A stretch of DNA of 64,000 nt from Triticum aestivum. Lineage: Eukaryota > Streptophyta > Magnoliopsida > Poales > Poaceae. Shown one piece after another: positions 11,307-22,269 of the stretch. The translations under genes were made by a program, and so were the position numbers. Below the pieces are notes generated by a model. It did no database searches and had not been told where the DNA came from. It was given only the letters and a program-made list of their open reading frames with translations. The stretch's first letter is position 1, and the number at the start of each line of letters is the position of its first letter. Location: contig NC_057807.1 of the NCBI RefSeq assembly GCF_018294505.1, positions 267,839,846 through 267,903,845 of the forward strand. Reading direction: 5' to 3'.

Positions 11307-13057
11307 TGAAGGAAATATGCCCTAGAGGCAATAATAAAGTTATTATTTATTTCCTTATTTCATGATAAATGTTTATTATTCATGCTAGAATTGTATTAAC
11401 CGGAAACATAATACATGTGTGAATACATAGACAAACATAGTGTCACTAGTATGCCTCTACTTGACTAGCTCGTTTATCAAAGATGGTTATGTTTCCTAGC
11501 CATGGACAAAAGAGTTGTCATTTGATTAATGGGATCACATCATTAGGAGAATGATGTGATTGACATGACCCATTCCGTTAGCCTAGCACTTGATCGTTTA
11601 GTATATTGCTATTGCTTTCTTCATGACTTATACAAAGTTCCTACAACTATGAGATTGTGCAACTCCCGTTTACCGGAAGAACACTTTGTGTGTTACCAAA
11701 CGTCACAACGTAACTGGGTGATTATAAAGGTGCTCTATAGGTGTTTCCGAAGGTACATGTTGGGTTGGCATAATTCGAGATTAGGTTTTGTCACTCCGAT
11801 TGTCGGAGAGGTATCTCTGGGCCTTCTCGGTAATACTCATCACCTAAGCCTTGCAAGCATTGTAACTAATGAGTTAGTTATAAGATGATGTGTTACAGAA
11901 CGAGTAAAGAGACTTGCCGGTAACGAGATTGAACTAGGTATTGGATACCGACGATCAAATCTCGGGCAAGTAACATACCGATGACAAAGGGAACAACGTA
12001 TGTTGTTATGCTGTTTGACCGATAAAGATCTTCGTAGAATATGTAGGAACCAATATGGGCATCCAGGTTCCGCTATTGGTTATTGACCGAGAATAGTTCT
12101 AGGTCATGTCTACATAGTTCTCGAACCCGTAGGGTCCGCACGCTTAACGTTACGATGACAGTTTTATTATGAGTTTATAAGTTTTGATGTACCGAAGTTT
12201 GTTCGGAGTCCCGGATGTGATCACGGACATGACGAGGAGTCTTGAAATGGTCGAGACATAAAGATTGATATATTGGACGACTATATTCGGACACCGGAAG
12301 TGTTCCGGGTGATTTCGGAGAAAACGGGAGTGCCGGAGGGGTTATCGGAACCCCCCGGGGAAGTATTGGGCCTTAGTGGGCCTGAGGGGAGAGAGAGGGC
12401 AGCATCCCAGGAGGTGGCGCTCCCCCTCCCATGGGGAGTCCGAATTGGACTAGGGGAGGGGGGCGCGGCCCCTCTTTCCCTCTCCCTCTCCCTCTCTTTC
12501 CTTCCCCCTTCCTCCTTCCTAGTTGGACTAGGAAAGGGGAGTCCTACTCCCACTAGGAGGAGGACTCCCCCCTCCTTGGCGCGCCCCAAGGGCCGGCTGG
12601 CCTCCCCCTCCCTCCTTTATATACGGGGGCATGGGGCACCCCATAGACACACAAGTTGATCTACGGATCGTTCCTTAGCCGTGTGCGGTGCCCCACTCCA
12701 CCATATTCCACCTCGATCATATCGTCGCGGAGTTTAGGCGAAGCCCTGCGCCGGTAGAACATCAACATCGTCACCACGCCGTCGTGCTGACGGAACTCAT
12801 CTCCGGAGCTCGGCTGGATCGGAGGCCGGAGATCATCATCGAGCTGAACGTGTGCTGAACTCGGAGGCGCCGTACGTTCGGTGCTTGGATCGGTCGAATC
12901 GTGAAGACGTACGACTACATCAACCGCGTTGTCATAACGCTTCCGCTTACGGTCTACGAGGGTACATGGACGAATACTCTCCCCTCTCGTTGCTATGCCA
13001 TCACGATGATCTTGCGTGTGCGTAGGAATTTTTTTGAAATTACGACGTTCCCCTACA
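11307..13057 (+). repeat. Angela 3' LTR
   Basis: This is a 1751-bp LTR, almost identical to the 5' copy, starting after the purine tract and ending CCCTACA. It is followed by the AAATC target duplication and then outer-LTR sequence that matches 45253 onward. Confidence 0.92.
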
Positions 13058-13062
13058 AAATC

Positions 13063-14201
13063 CACTAAGAATCCAAAGGCACATGTCATCCACATAATCA
13101 TCAAAATATTAATCCTAGAACTCCAAGCAAACATCATGGCAATAACAAGATCAAAATAATACTCCGATAAATGCCATGAACAAATCACAAGTAGCTAACA
13201 CAATATTTTAAACAAGTTTAAATAAAGCAACCATGTCACTGCATTCAAATCTTGCAAATGGGGGATGTGGCTTGCCTGGGGTGGAAGAAATCACCGGGAG
13301 AAAATGCGAGAAACTCGCGGAAAGGATCGCCGGAAAACGGATCTCTCTCGGAGGGGGCTGATTAACATCAAGGGCAAAATGGTCATTTTCAGAATGTTAA
13401 CACATGGTGAAAATGATACCAACAGAACGGGCTCGACGAAATGAAGAAGTGGGCTTTGGAATCACCTCATTTGGAGTTGGGAGTGAAAAGATATGATAGT
13501 TTTTCTGCCAGGGACCCATTTGTAATAAAATCATCACAAACAGGCCCTTAGCCGGAAAAACAGAACGTGCACTAGGCAGAAATACGCCTTCTCCTCTGGA
13601 AAACGTATTCCATGCTGATACAAAAAGGTAATACGCTTTCAGATCAGCGAAAGTGCATTCTTGTCTAAAGAAAGACGAAACTACGGTTTCGGGAAGCGAA
13701 GGCACAATCTGTAGATTACGCCTCCACTTATCCACGTCAGCATACCTGGGTCAACGGGGCTGAGGCTGCCACGCGGACCCGTGAGGAGAAGAGGGCCCGC
13801 CTGGCCTCTGTCTTCTTCTTCCTCATCCTGCTCCCGCATGGGACAGAGGAGGCAGGGGAGGGCGCGTCACCGGCGACGGGCCTGCCGGCTCCAGCCGTCT
13901 CTTGCAAGGGCGACTCCACTAGAGGGCTCGGGAGTCCACACCATCTCCATTCAAAGAGGAAGCGGGCGCCGGGGAGAGCTAGGGTGGCTGCAACCCGCGA
14001 CAACAGAGGGACGGGGAGGCGGAGACCGAACGAGGTAGCGGCGGCCTGAGGCACTCCGGCGAGAAGCGGAGGGGGCAGGAAGGGTCGCCGAAGTGAGGGG
14101 CTTCTAGTGGTGGTGGATATGAGGAGAGGGAGGGCTCGGCTCGCTCCAATCGAGGAGGAGACCCGAAGCGGCCATGTCGGCAGTGGTGGTCGTGGAGGGC
14201 G
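13063..14201 (-). repeat. Outer element 3' LTR, segment 2
   Basis: This continues the outer LTR after the Angela insertion and aligns with about 45254-46387 of the second LTR copy. It is GC-rich near 13740-14190. Open frames here on both strands are non-coding LTR sequence. It ends at the GGGCG target site of the next insertion. Confidence 0.82.
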
Positions 14202-14690
14202 TGTAACGCCCCGAGACCGATATGCCAAGTGTCGTGCAGTTATTCGCTGTTGTTGCGTTGTCATTGCTTGCGTGTCATGCATCTCATATCATGTCATCAT
14301 GCGCATTTCATTTGCATACGTGTTCGTCTCATGCATCCGAGCATTTTCCCCGTTGTCCGTTTTGCAATCCGGCGCTTCGTTCTCCTCCGGTGATCATTTC
14401 TACCTTTCTTTCTTGTGTGGGGATTAAACATTTCCGGATTGGACCGAGACTTGTCATGCGGCCTTGGTTTACTACCGGTAGACCGCCTGTCAAGTTTCGT
14501 ACCATTTGGACTTCGTTTGATACTCCAACGGTTAACCGAGGGACCGAAAAGGCCTCGTGTGTGTTGCAGCCCAACACCCCCCAAATTTGGCCCAAAACCC
14601 ACCAAACTCTGCTTCATGTCCTAGAGCGTTCGATCACGATCGTGTGGGCGAAAACCGCACCTCATTTGGACTCTCCTAGCTCCCTCTATG

Positions 14691-14702
14691 CCTATATATA
14701 CA
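14691..14702 (+). promoter_or_regulatory. Putative TATA box of the LARD-like 5' LTR
   Basis: CCTATATATACA lies between a CTCCCTC stretch and a C-rich tract. The 3' LTR has the same motif at 22759. Position and context suit an LTR promoter; no transcript evidence is available. Confidence 0.5.
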
Positions 14703-14866
14703 CCCCCCCTCCGAAATCCGCGGTTCTTCTCCCCCCTAACCCTAGATCCAACTCCTTCCGCCGCCGCCGGACACAACCGCCGTCGACGGACATTGTCCGC
14801 CCGTCACCCCGCCGCCGCGCCCAGCCACTCGGGGGCCGCCACGTCACCCCCGCCGCCGCCGCCTCC

Positions 14867-15325
14867 NNNNNNNNNNNNNNNNNNNNNNNNNNNNNNNNNN
14901 NNNNNNNNNNNNNNNNNNNNNNNNNNNNNNNNNNNNNNNNNNNNNNNNNNNNNNNNNNNNNNNNNNNNNNNNNNNNNNNNNNNNNNNNNNNNNNNNNNNN
15001 NNNNNNNNNNNNNNNNNNNNNNNNNNNNNNNNNNNNNNNNNNNNNNNNNNNNNNNNNNNNNNNNNNNNNNNNNNNNNNNNNNNNNNNNNNNNNNNNNNNN
15101 NNNNNNNNNNNNNNNNNNNNNNNNNNNNNNNNNNNNNNNNNNNNNNNNNNNNNNNNNNNNNNNNNNNNNNNNNNNNNNNNNNNNNNNNNNNNNNNNNNNN
15201 NNNNNNNNNNNNNNNNNNNNNNNNNNNNNNNNNNNNNNNNNNNNNNNNNNNNNNNNNNNNNNNNNNNNNNNNNNNNNNNNNNNNNNNNNNNNNNNNNNNN
15301 NNNNNNNNNNNNNNNNNNNNNNNNN
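14867..15325. other. Assembly gap (459 N) in the LARD-like 5' LTR
   Basis: The Ns are flanked on the left by a CCGCCGCCGCC tract and on the right by CTCCGCCCTGGCG. The 3' LTR has a gap with exactly the same flanks at 22935-23166, so both gaps hide the same GC-rich sequence. Confidence 0.97.
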
Positions 15326-18300
15326 CTCCGCCCTGGCGTCCGCGCCACGGCGCCCGAGCCGGCCCCGCCGCCCTTCGCCGCGCCTCCTCGTCGTCCGGGC
15401 CGGCGCCCCTCCTCTCCGGCCAAGGTCCGGCGAGCTCCCCCTTTCTCCGGCCACCGCCGCGGCCATCTCCGGCGGGATCGAGCTACAGTACCGCCGCCGC
15501 CTCGGGATCCGTGAGCCAGATCTAGATCCACTAGGTTGACTTTTCACTCCTGAAACCCTAATTTTCGTGCTATCTTTGACTGCTTGTATCTCCGCAACCG
15601 TAGCTCCGTTTTGGGCATATGATATATCAGAATCTTCGTCTCGACATGTACATCATTTCATTCCATTGCATCATTTGCATTTGAGGTCATCTTGATTCCC
15701 AAAATGCTGTTAGTAGGAGGCTTCGTGAGTTAAATTGCAGATCCGTTAGTTCATCATGCACTTTTGTCATTTTTGCCATGTTTAATTCGTGCATGATATG
15801 CATGTGCCCCTTTGGGATGAATTGTTAAGCATTTTGTCTTCTTTCCAGAGGTGCCACCCATGCATTTTTAGGATGTGTGTGTTGTCTTGTGCAAGCTTGC
15901 GAAGAGAGGTACCTGAGATTGCAGATTTCAGGGACTTAGTGATTTTCACTAAGTCTGGGATATTTTAGTTCATGATGCTATATGTCTAGCTTGTTTCCTA
16001 GTGATCCGTGCCTCTTTTGAGGATGATCAGTAAGGGAGTTTTGATATTTATGTTATGCTCTATGCATCCATGTCTTTGTTGGCATATGTGGAGTGCTCTA
16101 GGTTGACTCAATCGAGCTCAACTTTTGCTTCGTTGTTAATCTGGGCAGATCGTCAACTTGTTTGCGATTTTGCCGATGCTACCGTTAGTGTTCCATGCAT
16201 GCTATGCCTTCGTTCTTGCCATGTGTAGCTAGCACATTGTGCCTTCTTGCTGGTTATATGCTTTCCTTGCCATGACTTGCACCGTAGTGAGTGCATCGAG
16301 CTCATTTACATGCCTTCGTGAGTTTAATTTCAGCATGTCTCAGTTTTCACTAAGTCTGAAAACTGATTGTGTTCGAGCTATGTTCGTGAGCTCGGTAGAG
16401 TATTTTGTGAACCCTTTTGGCCCCAGGTCACTTTGGGTGTTTTGTTAAGCTTGTTGAGTAGCTCCATGCCATGTTCTTACTTGTCATGTTCAGGTTTTCT
16501 ATCATGTTGTTTTGCTGCTCCGAAGAGAGCATCGTGATCTGAGATTTCAGACTAGTGTTAATTTCACTAAGTCTGGAATCTGTTTTGCATATTCATTTTG
16601 GCCATGCTTGTTTGAACCTCTTAATGGATGAATCTGCCTATGGCTCAGTGCTAGTGTTTTGTTAACCATCTTGTGTACATCTCGGCCATGTATTTTGTTT
16701 TCATGTTTGGTGGCTGTAGCATGTTCATTTCGTTGCATTTAGATGCCTACTTGCTGTAAATCGCAGACCGGTGTCATATCTTAAATCGCAGACGAGTTCG
16801 CTACCGAGGAGCCCGTTGAGTTTGCTTGTGAGGATCCAGCCAACTCTGACAACTGTGCAGGCAAGATGATCATACCCTCGAAATCACTACTATCTTTGCT
16901 ATGCTAGTTTGCTCGCTCTTTTGCCATGCCAATGCTACGATGCCTATCATTTGCTTGTCAGCCTCCTAAATTGCCATGACAAACCTCTAACCCACCATGT
17001 CCTAGCAAACCGTTGATTGGCTATGTTACCGCTTTGCTCAGCCCCTCTTATAGCGTTGTTAGTTGCAGGTGAAGATTGAAGTTTGTTCCTTGTTGGAACA
17101 TGGAGATGTTGTTCCTTGTTGGAACATGTTTACTTGTTGGGATATCACAATATATCTTACTTAATTAATGCATCTATATACTTGGTAAAGGGTGGAAGGC
17201 TCGGCCTTATGCCTGGTGTTTTGTTCCACTCTTGCCGCCCTAGTTTTCGTCATATCGGTGTTATGTTCCTGGATTTTGCGTTCCTTACACGGTTGGGCTA
17301 TAATGGGAACCCCTTGACAGTTCGCCTTAAGTAAAGCTCCTCCAGCAATGCCCAACATTGGTTTTACCATTTGCCACCTAGCCTTTTCTTTCCCTTGGGT
17401 TCTGCAGACTCAAGGGTCATCTTATTTAACCCCCCCCCCTGGGCCAGTGCTCCTCTGAGTGTTGGTCCGAACTGGGCAGCCTGCGGGGCCACCTCGGGGA
17501 AACTTGAGGGTTGGTTTTACTCGTAGCTTGACCTATCTGAGTGTGCCCTGAGAAAGAGATATGTGCAGCTCCTATCGGGATTTGTCGGCACATTCGGGCG
17601 GTGTTGCTGGTTTAGTTTTACCCTGTCGAAATGTCTTGTTGTACCGGGATACCGAGTCTGATCGGAACGTCTCGGGTGGAGGTCTATTCCTTCGTTGACC
17701 GTGAGAGCTTGACATGGGCTAAGTTGGGACACCCCTGCAGGGTATTATCTTTCGAAAGCCGTGCCCGCGGTTATGGGCAGATGGGAATTTGTTAACGTCC
17801 GGTTGTAGAAAACCCGAAGTTGACCTTAATTAAAATACATCAACCGCGTGTGTAACCATGATGGTCTCTTTCCGGCGGAGTCCGGGAAGTGAACACGGTG
17901 TTGGAGTTATGTTTGACGTAGGTTGCTATAGGATCACTTCTTGATCATACTTTTATCGACCGTGCTTTGCCTTCTCTTCTCGCTCTCATTTGCGTATGTT
18001 AGCCACCATATATGCTAGTCGCTTGCTGCAGCTCCACCTCATACCTTTACCTTACCCATAAGCTTAAATAGTCTTGATCTCGCGGGTGCGAGATTGCTGA
18101 GTCCCCGTGGCTCACCAGATACTTCCAAAACCAGTTTGCAGGTGCCTATGTTACCGAGCAGGAGACGCAACCAAGCTCAAGGAGGAGCTCGATGAAGATC
18201 TTGCCCTTTGTGTTGTTTCGTTCTAGTTGATCAGTAGTGGAGCCCAGTTGGGGTCGATCGGGGACCGTTGTCGCATTTGGGGTTCTTCTTTTATTTTGGT

Positions 18301-18515
18301 TCCGTAGTCGGACCTTGATTGTATCTGGATGATGTAATGCTTTATTCATGTAATTGTGTGAAGTGGCGATTGTAAGCCAACTATGTATCTCTTTCCCTTA
18401 TGTATTACATGGGTTGTGTGAAGATTACCTCACTTGCGACATTGCTTTCAATGCGGTTATGCCTCTAAGTCGTGCTTCGACACGTGGGAGATATAGCCGC
18501 ATCGAGGGCGTTACA

Positions 18516-21500
18516 AGTTGGTATCAGAGCCTTCCCCGACCTTAGGAGCCCCACTGCTTGATCGTTTTTAGCGGCCGAGTTGTGTCTAGAAAAATGTTTT
18601 GAGTCATTTAGGAATTATATATCGGAGAGTTTAGGAATTCTTTTTACTTCCCAGTCTCCTCGTCGCTCTGGTAAGGCATCCTGACGTAGAGTTTTGACTC
18701 TTCTCTTCTCAAATTTCACTAATTTTTTTTTTAGGATCACGCGGGTATCTTGGAATCGTTCCGATGGTTTTATGATGAGAACATTGTCTTGGTGCCTCCT
18801 GTCAGGGGTTTAGTGGAAGTGTCCCGGGGAGTTGAGCTCTGAGGTGTTGTCGTCATAATTTTATTGTTGCAGTTCTGGAATACCTGAGTTTAGTACGCCG
18901 ACATCGAAAATCTCTTTTATGCAGTTGTTGGTGAGATAACCCCGATAACCCAGTACTGAGGTGAGTACGGGAGTATTGCCATAACTTGTATAACGGATGC
19001 TTTTCGAAGGTTGAGGTAGATGGTTTCCGAAGTTTCTTGGTTATGTGTTGAAGGATGGATACAGCTGGATGTAGGATTTGCTAGTTTTGGGTGAGATATT
19101 ATGCTTCCCCTGTATCCCCAACACCTGATTGCATAACCGGAAAAATTTCGGGAGTTTCATAGGTGGGAATTCAAGTAGCTCTTAGGATATCTTTCCGACG
19201 GATGTATGATATGAATTTGGGGTTCGACGTCTAGTGGTCCGCCTATTCACGGTTGGTTTTACAGTGGTCTCGTTGTGTCTTAAAGAGTCCTTGGCTATGC
19301 CGACTCGGGGACGCTTCGTATGTCATGTGCACTGCCTTGTACATGATGGTGCTGTACGATCGAGCCCGTGTAGGCCCCACCACGAAAACTTCGGACGAAA
19401 TCTCTATCATATGTTTGCTCCGGCTTATTCTGCAAGCCAATCCTTTGTTTTGTTTTGAGTTGTGGTATTCGAGTTGCTTCGAAGTCAAATGTTGATTCCA
19501 TACCTTTTCCAAATGGTGTTCTCATATTCCTATGTGAATACTAATCCTTCTTGATCATCGAGTCTGTCTTGTCAATCTTTTTTTAACCGGTGTGTCTCTC
19601 CTCAAGTGGATCCGTTCACGTCAACATTTGCAAGATCATTTATCACTTCTTCTCAACGGTGTTTGTTTCATCCGTCTCCAAGTTGCCTTTGTTTTTCCCA
19701 CCCTCCCTCCCTTTTGTTTTTCTTTAAGGACTAAGATTTCTTCTTCAAGTATCCATTTTATTGATGGGAAGTTTCTCCATTCTTTTCCGTCAATGTTCTT
19801 ACCCGGTGGTTCCGAAGAAGATGTTCTACTAGTTCGTCATTCCTCGTTCTTTTCTTCTCCGGTGGATTTAATTCAAGCTTTGGTATTAAGCATACTCCTT
19901 TTTCTTTTTTTTCCAATGCTTTTCTTATGCCGGTGCACCTCTTAATCATCCATCTCTCGCTATTAAATTGTTCCGGAGTGCTCAAGATATCTCGAAGATT
20001 CGTGTTTCCACTCTGCATTCGTTCAAGCTCTTTCGAGATTGGTATCTCATTCAAGTCATTTAATTCAACCGGTGCAACATCTCTTTTAAATCTTTTCAAC
20101 GGTGTTCTTTTGAGTGGGCCCTAACCCACAGGTCTTTTCCCAGGATCTTACCTGACTCTTCTATTTTCCCAGAGCTATCCTAAATTCTTCTCCAAGTTTG
20201 ACGTAAGAATGAGTTATCATTAGTCAAATGCTTTTCTCCAAGATCTTTCAAATTCTTTTCATAGTTGGCTCAACCTCTTCGCTTTTGATTCTTCCGGTGT
20301 GCCTCAATAATTCTTGGTGGTGTTTCTCGTTGTCATTCTCATCATTTGAAGACCGAAGAAGAGTTTCTCTTTAATCTTGCTCTATTCTCTTCAAGATTCA
20401 TGGTGCTAGCTTGTTGCCATCCTCTCATAATTGTTTTCGATTGTGAGAATCTTTTTCACCCATCAGGAGATATTCAAGAGTCTTCTCAGTTTGTCATCCG
20501 GAGTCCATCAATTCAGGTTTATTCATTCTCAGTCGTCAGTTATCATTCTCCTATCTTGCCGGTGCATCTATCGAATATCCTCTAATCAGTTTTGATCTCT
20601 TTGTTCTCATGTATCTAGTTTGTCTCAAGCACCTTCGTTCATTTGCTAATTCTTACCGGTGATGCACCCCTACTTCGATCATTTTCAATTCTTACGGTGG
20701 TTCTTTCAAGATCTCTCTTCCTTGTTCATCATATCAATTCATTTGTTGTTCCAATCCTACCGGTGGTTCGTTGAAGACCTTCTCAAGTTTACGCTATATC
20801 TCTTTTAATCCTTTCTACGAGAATAAGTAGTATGCCAAATCCGTTGATTGTCGTCAATTTAATTGGTGAAGGATAAGCATAACATAACTCTTATTCTTGT
20901 TCATCCAAGTGATTAATTCTTTTCTTCCGGAGATTGTTCATGATGAAGTAATTCTCGGTTTCATTTGTTTCATCTTCTCTTTTTCCCGGAGTTCCAAGCT
21001 CTAATTATCACGGAGATCCATCTGAATCATTGCAAGGATTCACCTTGTGTTTTCAATTTCTCTTTCTTTTCATTCCTTTTGTTTACCGGAGTTCTTCATG
21101 GAGGTTCTACATGATGGTTCATCAAGGATTTAATTCCCTTCTCAAAGTTTTCATCGAGATTCTTTCCTAAGGAGCTCAAGCTTTCTTCATATGGTAATCC
21201 AGAGTGAAATTCTTTCTACCATATTTTGGAGGTGGTATTATGTCATTCTTGATAATTTGAGTTCATGTTCCATAATTCACATGTTGTTAAGAATGAGTTA
21301 TTTTTAAATCCATATCTCTTCGTTGGAGTTATCTTGGTATAGATTTCACCTAAAAGCCTTCCATTGGAATGTTGTTATTTGTGGTGCTTGCCAATGATCC
21401 AAGTTATCTCTTTATCATCTTGGTGGAAGAAGTTTTCATCTCTTCGTTGATCTCAAGCAAGCAATTGTTTCCGTTAGTGGCTGGTTGTCACCTCATAATT

Positions 21501-22269
21501 TTGAGATGTTTTCCATAAGCCCACTACAAGCTTGTGCTTTTCATTGTTGATTTTCCAACAACTCCGTTCAATTCTTCTTTGCAAGGATGCTTTCCAAACT
21601 CATTTGTGGCAGAAGTTGGCATTTTCTTCTCCATTCTGTTATTCCAATGATATATCTTCTATTATTTCTTTCAGAGGCATTGCGACGTTGCTCTTTTCAC
21701 TCACCATCTCGATTCGTGAGGATCGTGTTCTTTTCTTGCTTATCCATTTAACCGGAGTGTCGTGTTTTCATTCGAGTTCTCTAATCTTATCAAGTTTTCC
21801 CTCCTTCCTCAACTGGAGAGCTGTCTGAAATCCTTCTTACCCATTGTGCCATTCTTTCAATAGTTCCGGAGGCAGTGTGTTGTTGATTTCATCAAGTAAC
21901 ATCCCCATCTTCTCAAGTTCATGTTCTATTCCTTCCATGTTCAACCGGAGTACTGCCCGAATTCTTCCCCTCTCATCTTGTTTTAACCGGAGTGGTTTCG
22001 AATTCTATCTTGTCCATTAAACTCTTGATTCATGTCTTTGCAACCTTCAAGTTCTCGTAATGTTCCTTGTTCCTCTTTATAATGGATTGTTTGCAATCTC
22101 GTTCATCTCCTTTGTATTCTTTCTTTCAATTTGTTCAACCTCTCAAGGTTCTTTGGTTTCACTCATTGGTCAAAGAAGCAACTTAGTTTTACCTCTTCTC
22201 TTCCTCTTCCATTTCCCTCCGGTGCCATCCTAGATCTCGGGACGAGATCCTCTCGTAGTGGTGGAGTGC
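18516..22269 (+). other. LARD-like internal domain, non-coding
   Basis: The 3.75-kb domain starts with the primer-binding site and is pyrimidine-rich, with many scattered 'CCGGTG', 'CCGGAG' and 'TTCTC' motifs from about 19570 to 22230. No gag, protease or polymerase motif is visible in any frame. The last bases before the 3' LTR (GTAGTGGTGGAGTGC) are purine-rich and could serve as the polypurine tract. Conserved non-coding cores of this type are thought to provide RNA structure or packaging signals. Confidence 0.7.

Larger units (their letters stand above)
4449..13057 (+). mobile_element. Angela-type Copia LTR retrotransposon, full length but coding-dead
   Basis: The two LTRs, 4449-6199 and 11307-13057, are both 1751 bp. 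They start TGAAG(A/G)AAATATGCCC, the start I associate with Triticeae Angela elements, and end in ...CA. The 5-bp target duplication AAATC is present at 4444-4448 and 13058-13062. The primer-binding site TGGTATCAGAGCC (initiator Met-tRNA type) starts at 6201, and a purine tract GTGGGAGAC precedes the 3' LTR. The LTRs differ at only scattered sites, so the insertion is fairly recent. The internal gag-pol is full of stops and frameshifts. The element sits inside the outer 3' LTR. Confidence 0.93.
14202..18515 (+). repeat. LARD-like element 5' LTR
   Basis: It has TG...CA ends, the GGGCG target duplication on its left and a Met-tRNA primer-binding site right after it. It contains an N gap at 14867-15325 in CCG-rich sequence and a TATA box at 14691. 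Long open frames around the gap are artefacts of the Ns and of GC-rich DNA. Confidence 0.9.

Noticed and set aside
13737..14282. 181-codon minus-strand frame, with a similar one at 45878-46246
   Set aside because: Both are the same GC-rich part of the outer LTR, with Ser/Arg/Pro-rich content and frames that change between the two copies.
14222..15514. Long plus-strand open frame (430 codons) in the LARD-like 5' LTR
   Set aside because: It runs through 459 Ns that hide stops, lies in non-coding LTR sequence, and recurs at 22290-23366 only because that is the other LTR.
18519..18532. Sequence matching Met-tRNA considered as a tRNA gene
   Set aside because: Only the short primer-binding complement is present, next to an LTR; no tRNA cloverleaf can be drawn. 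The same applies at 6201.
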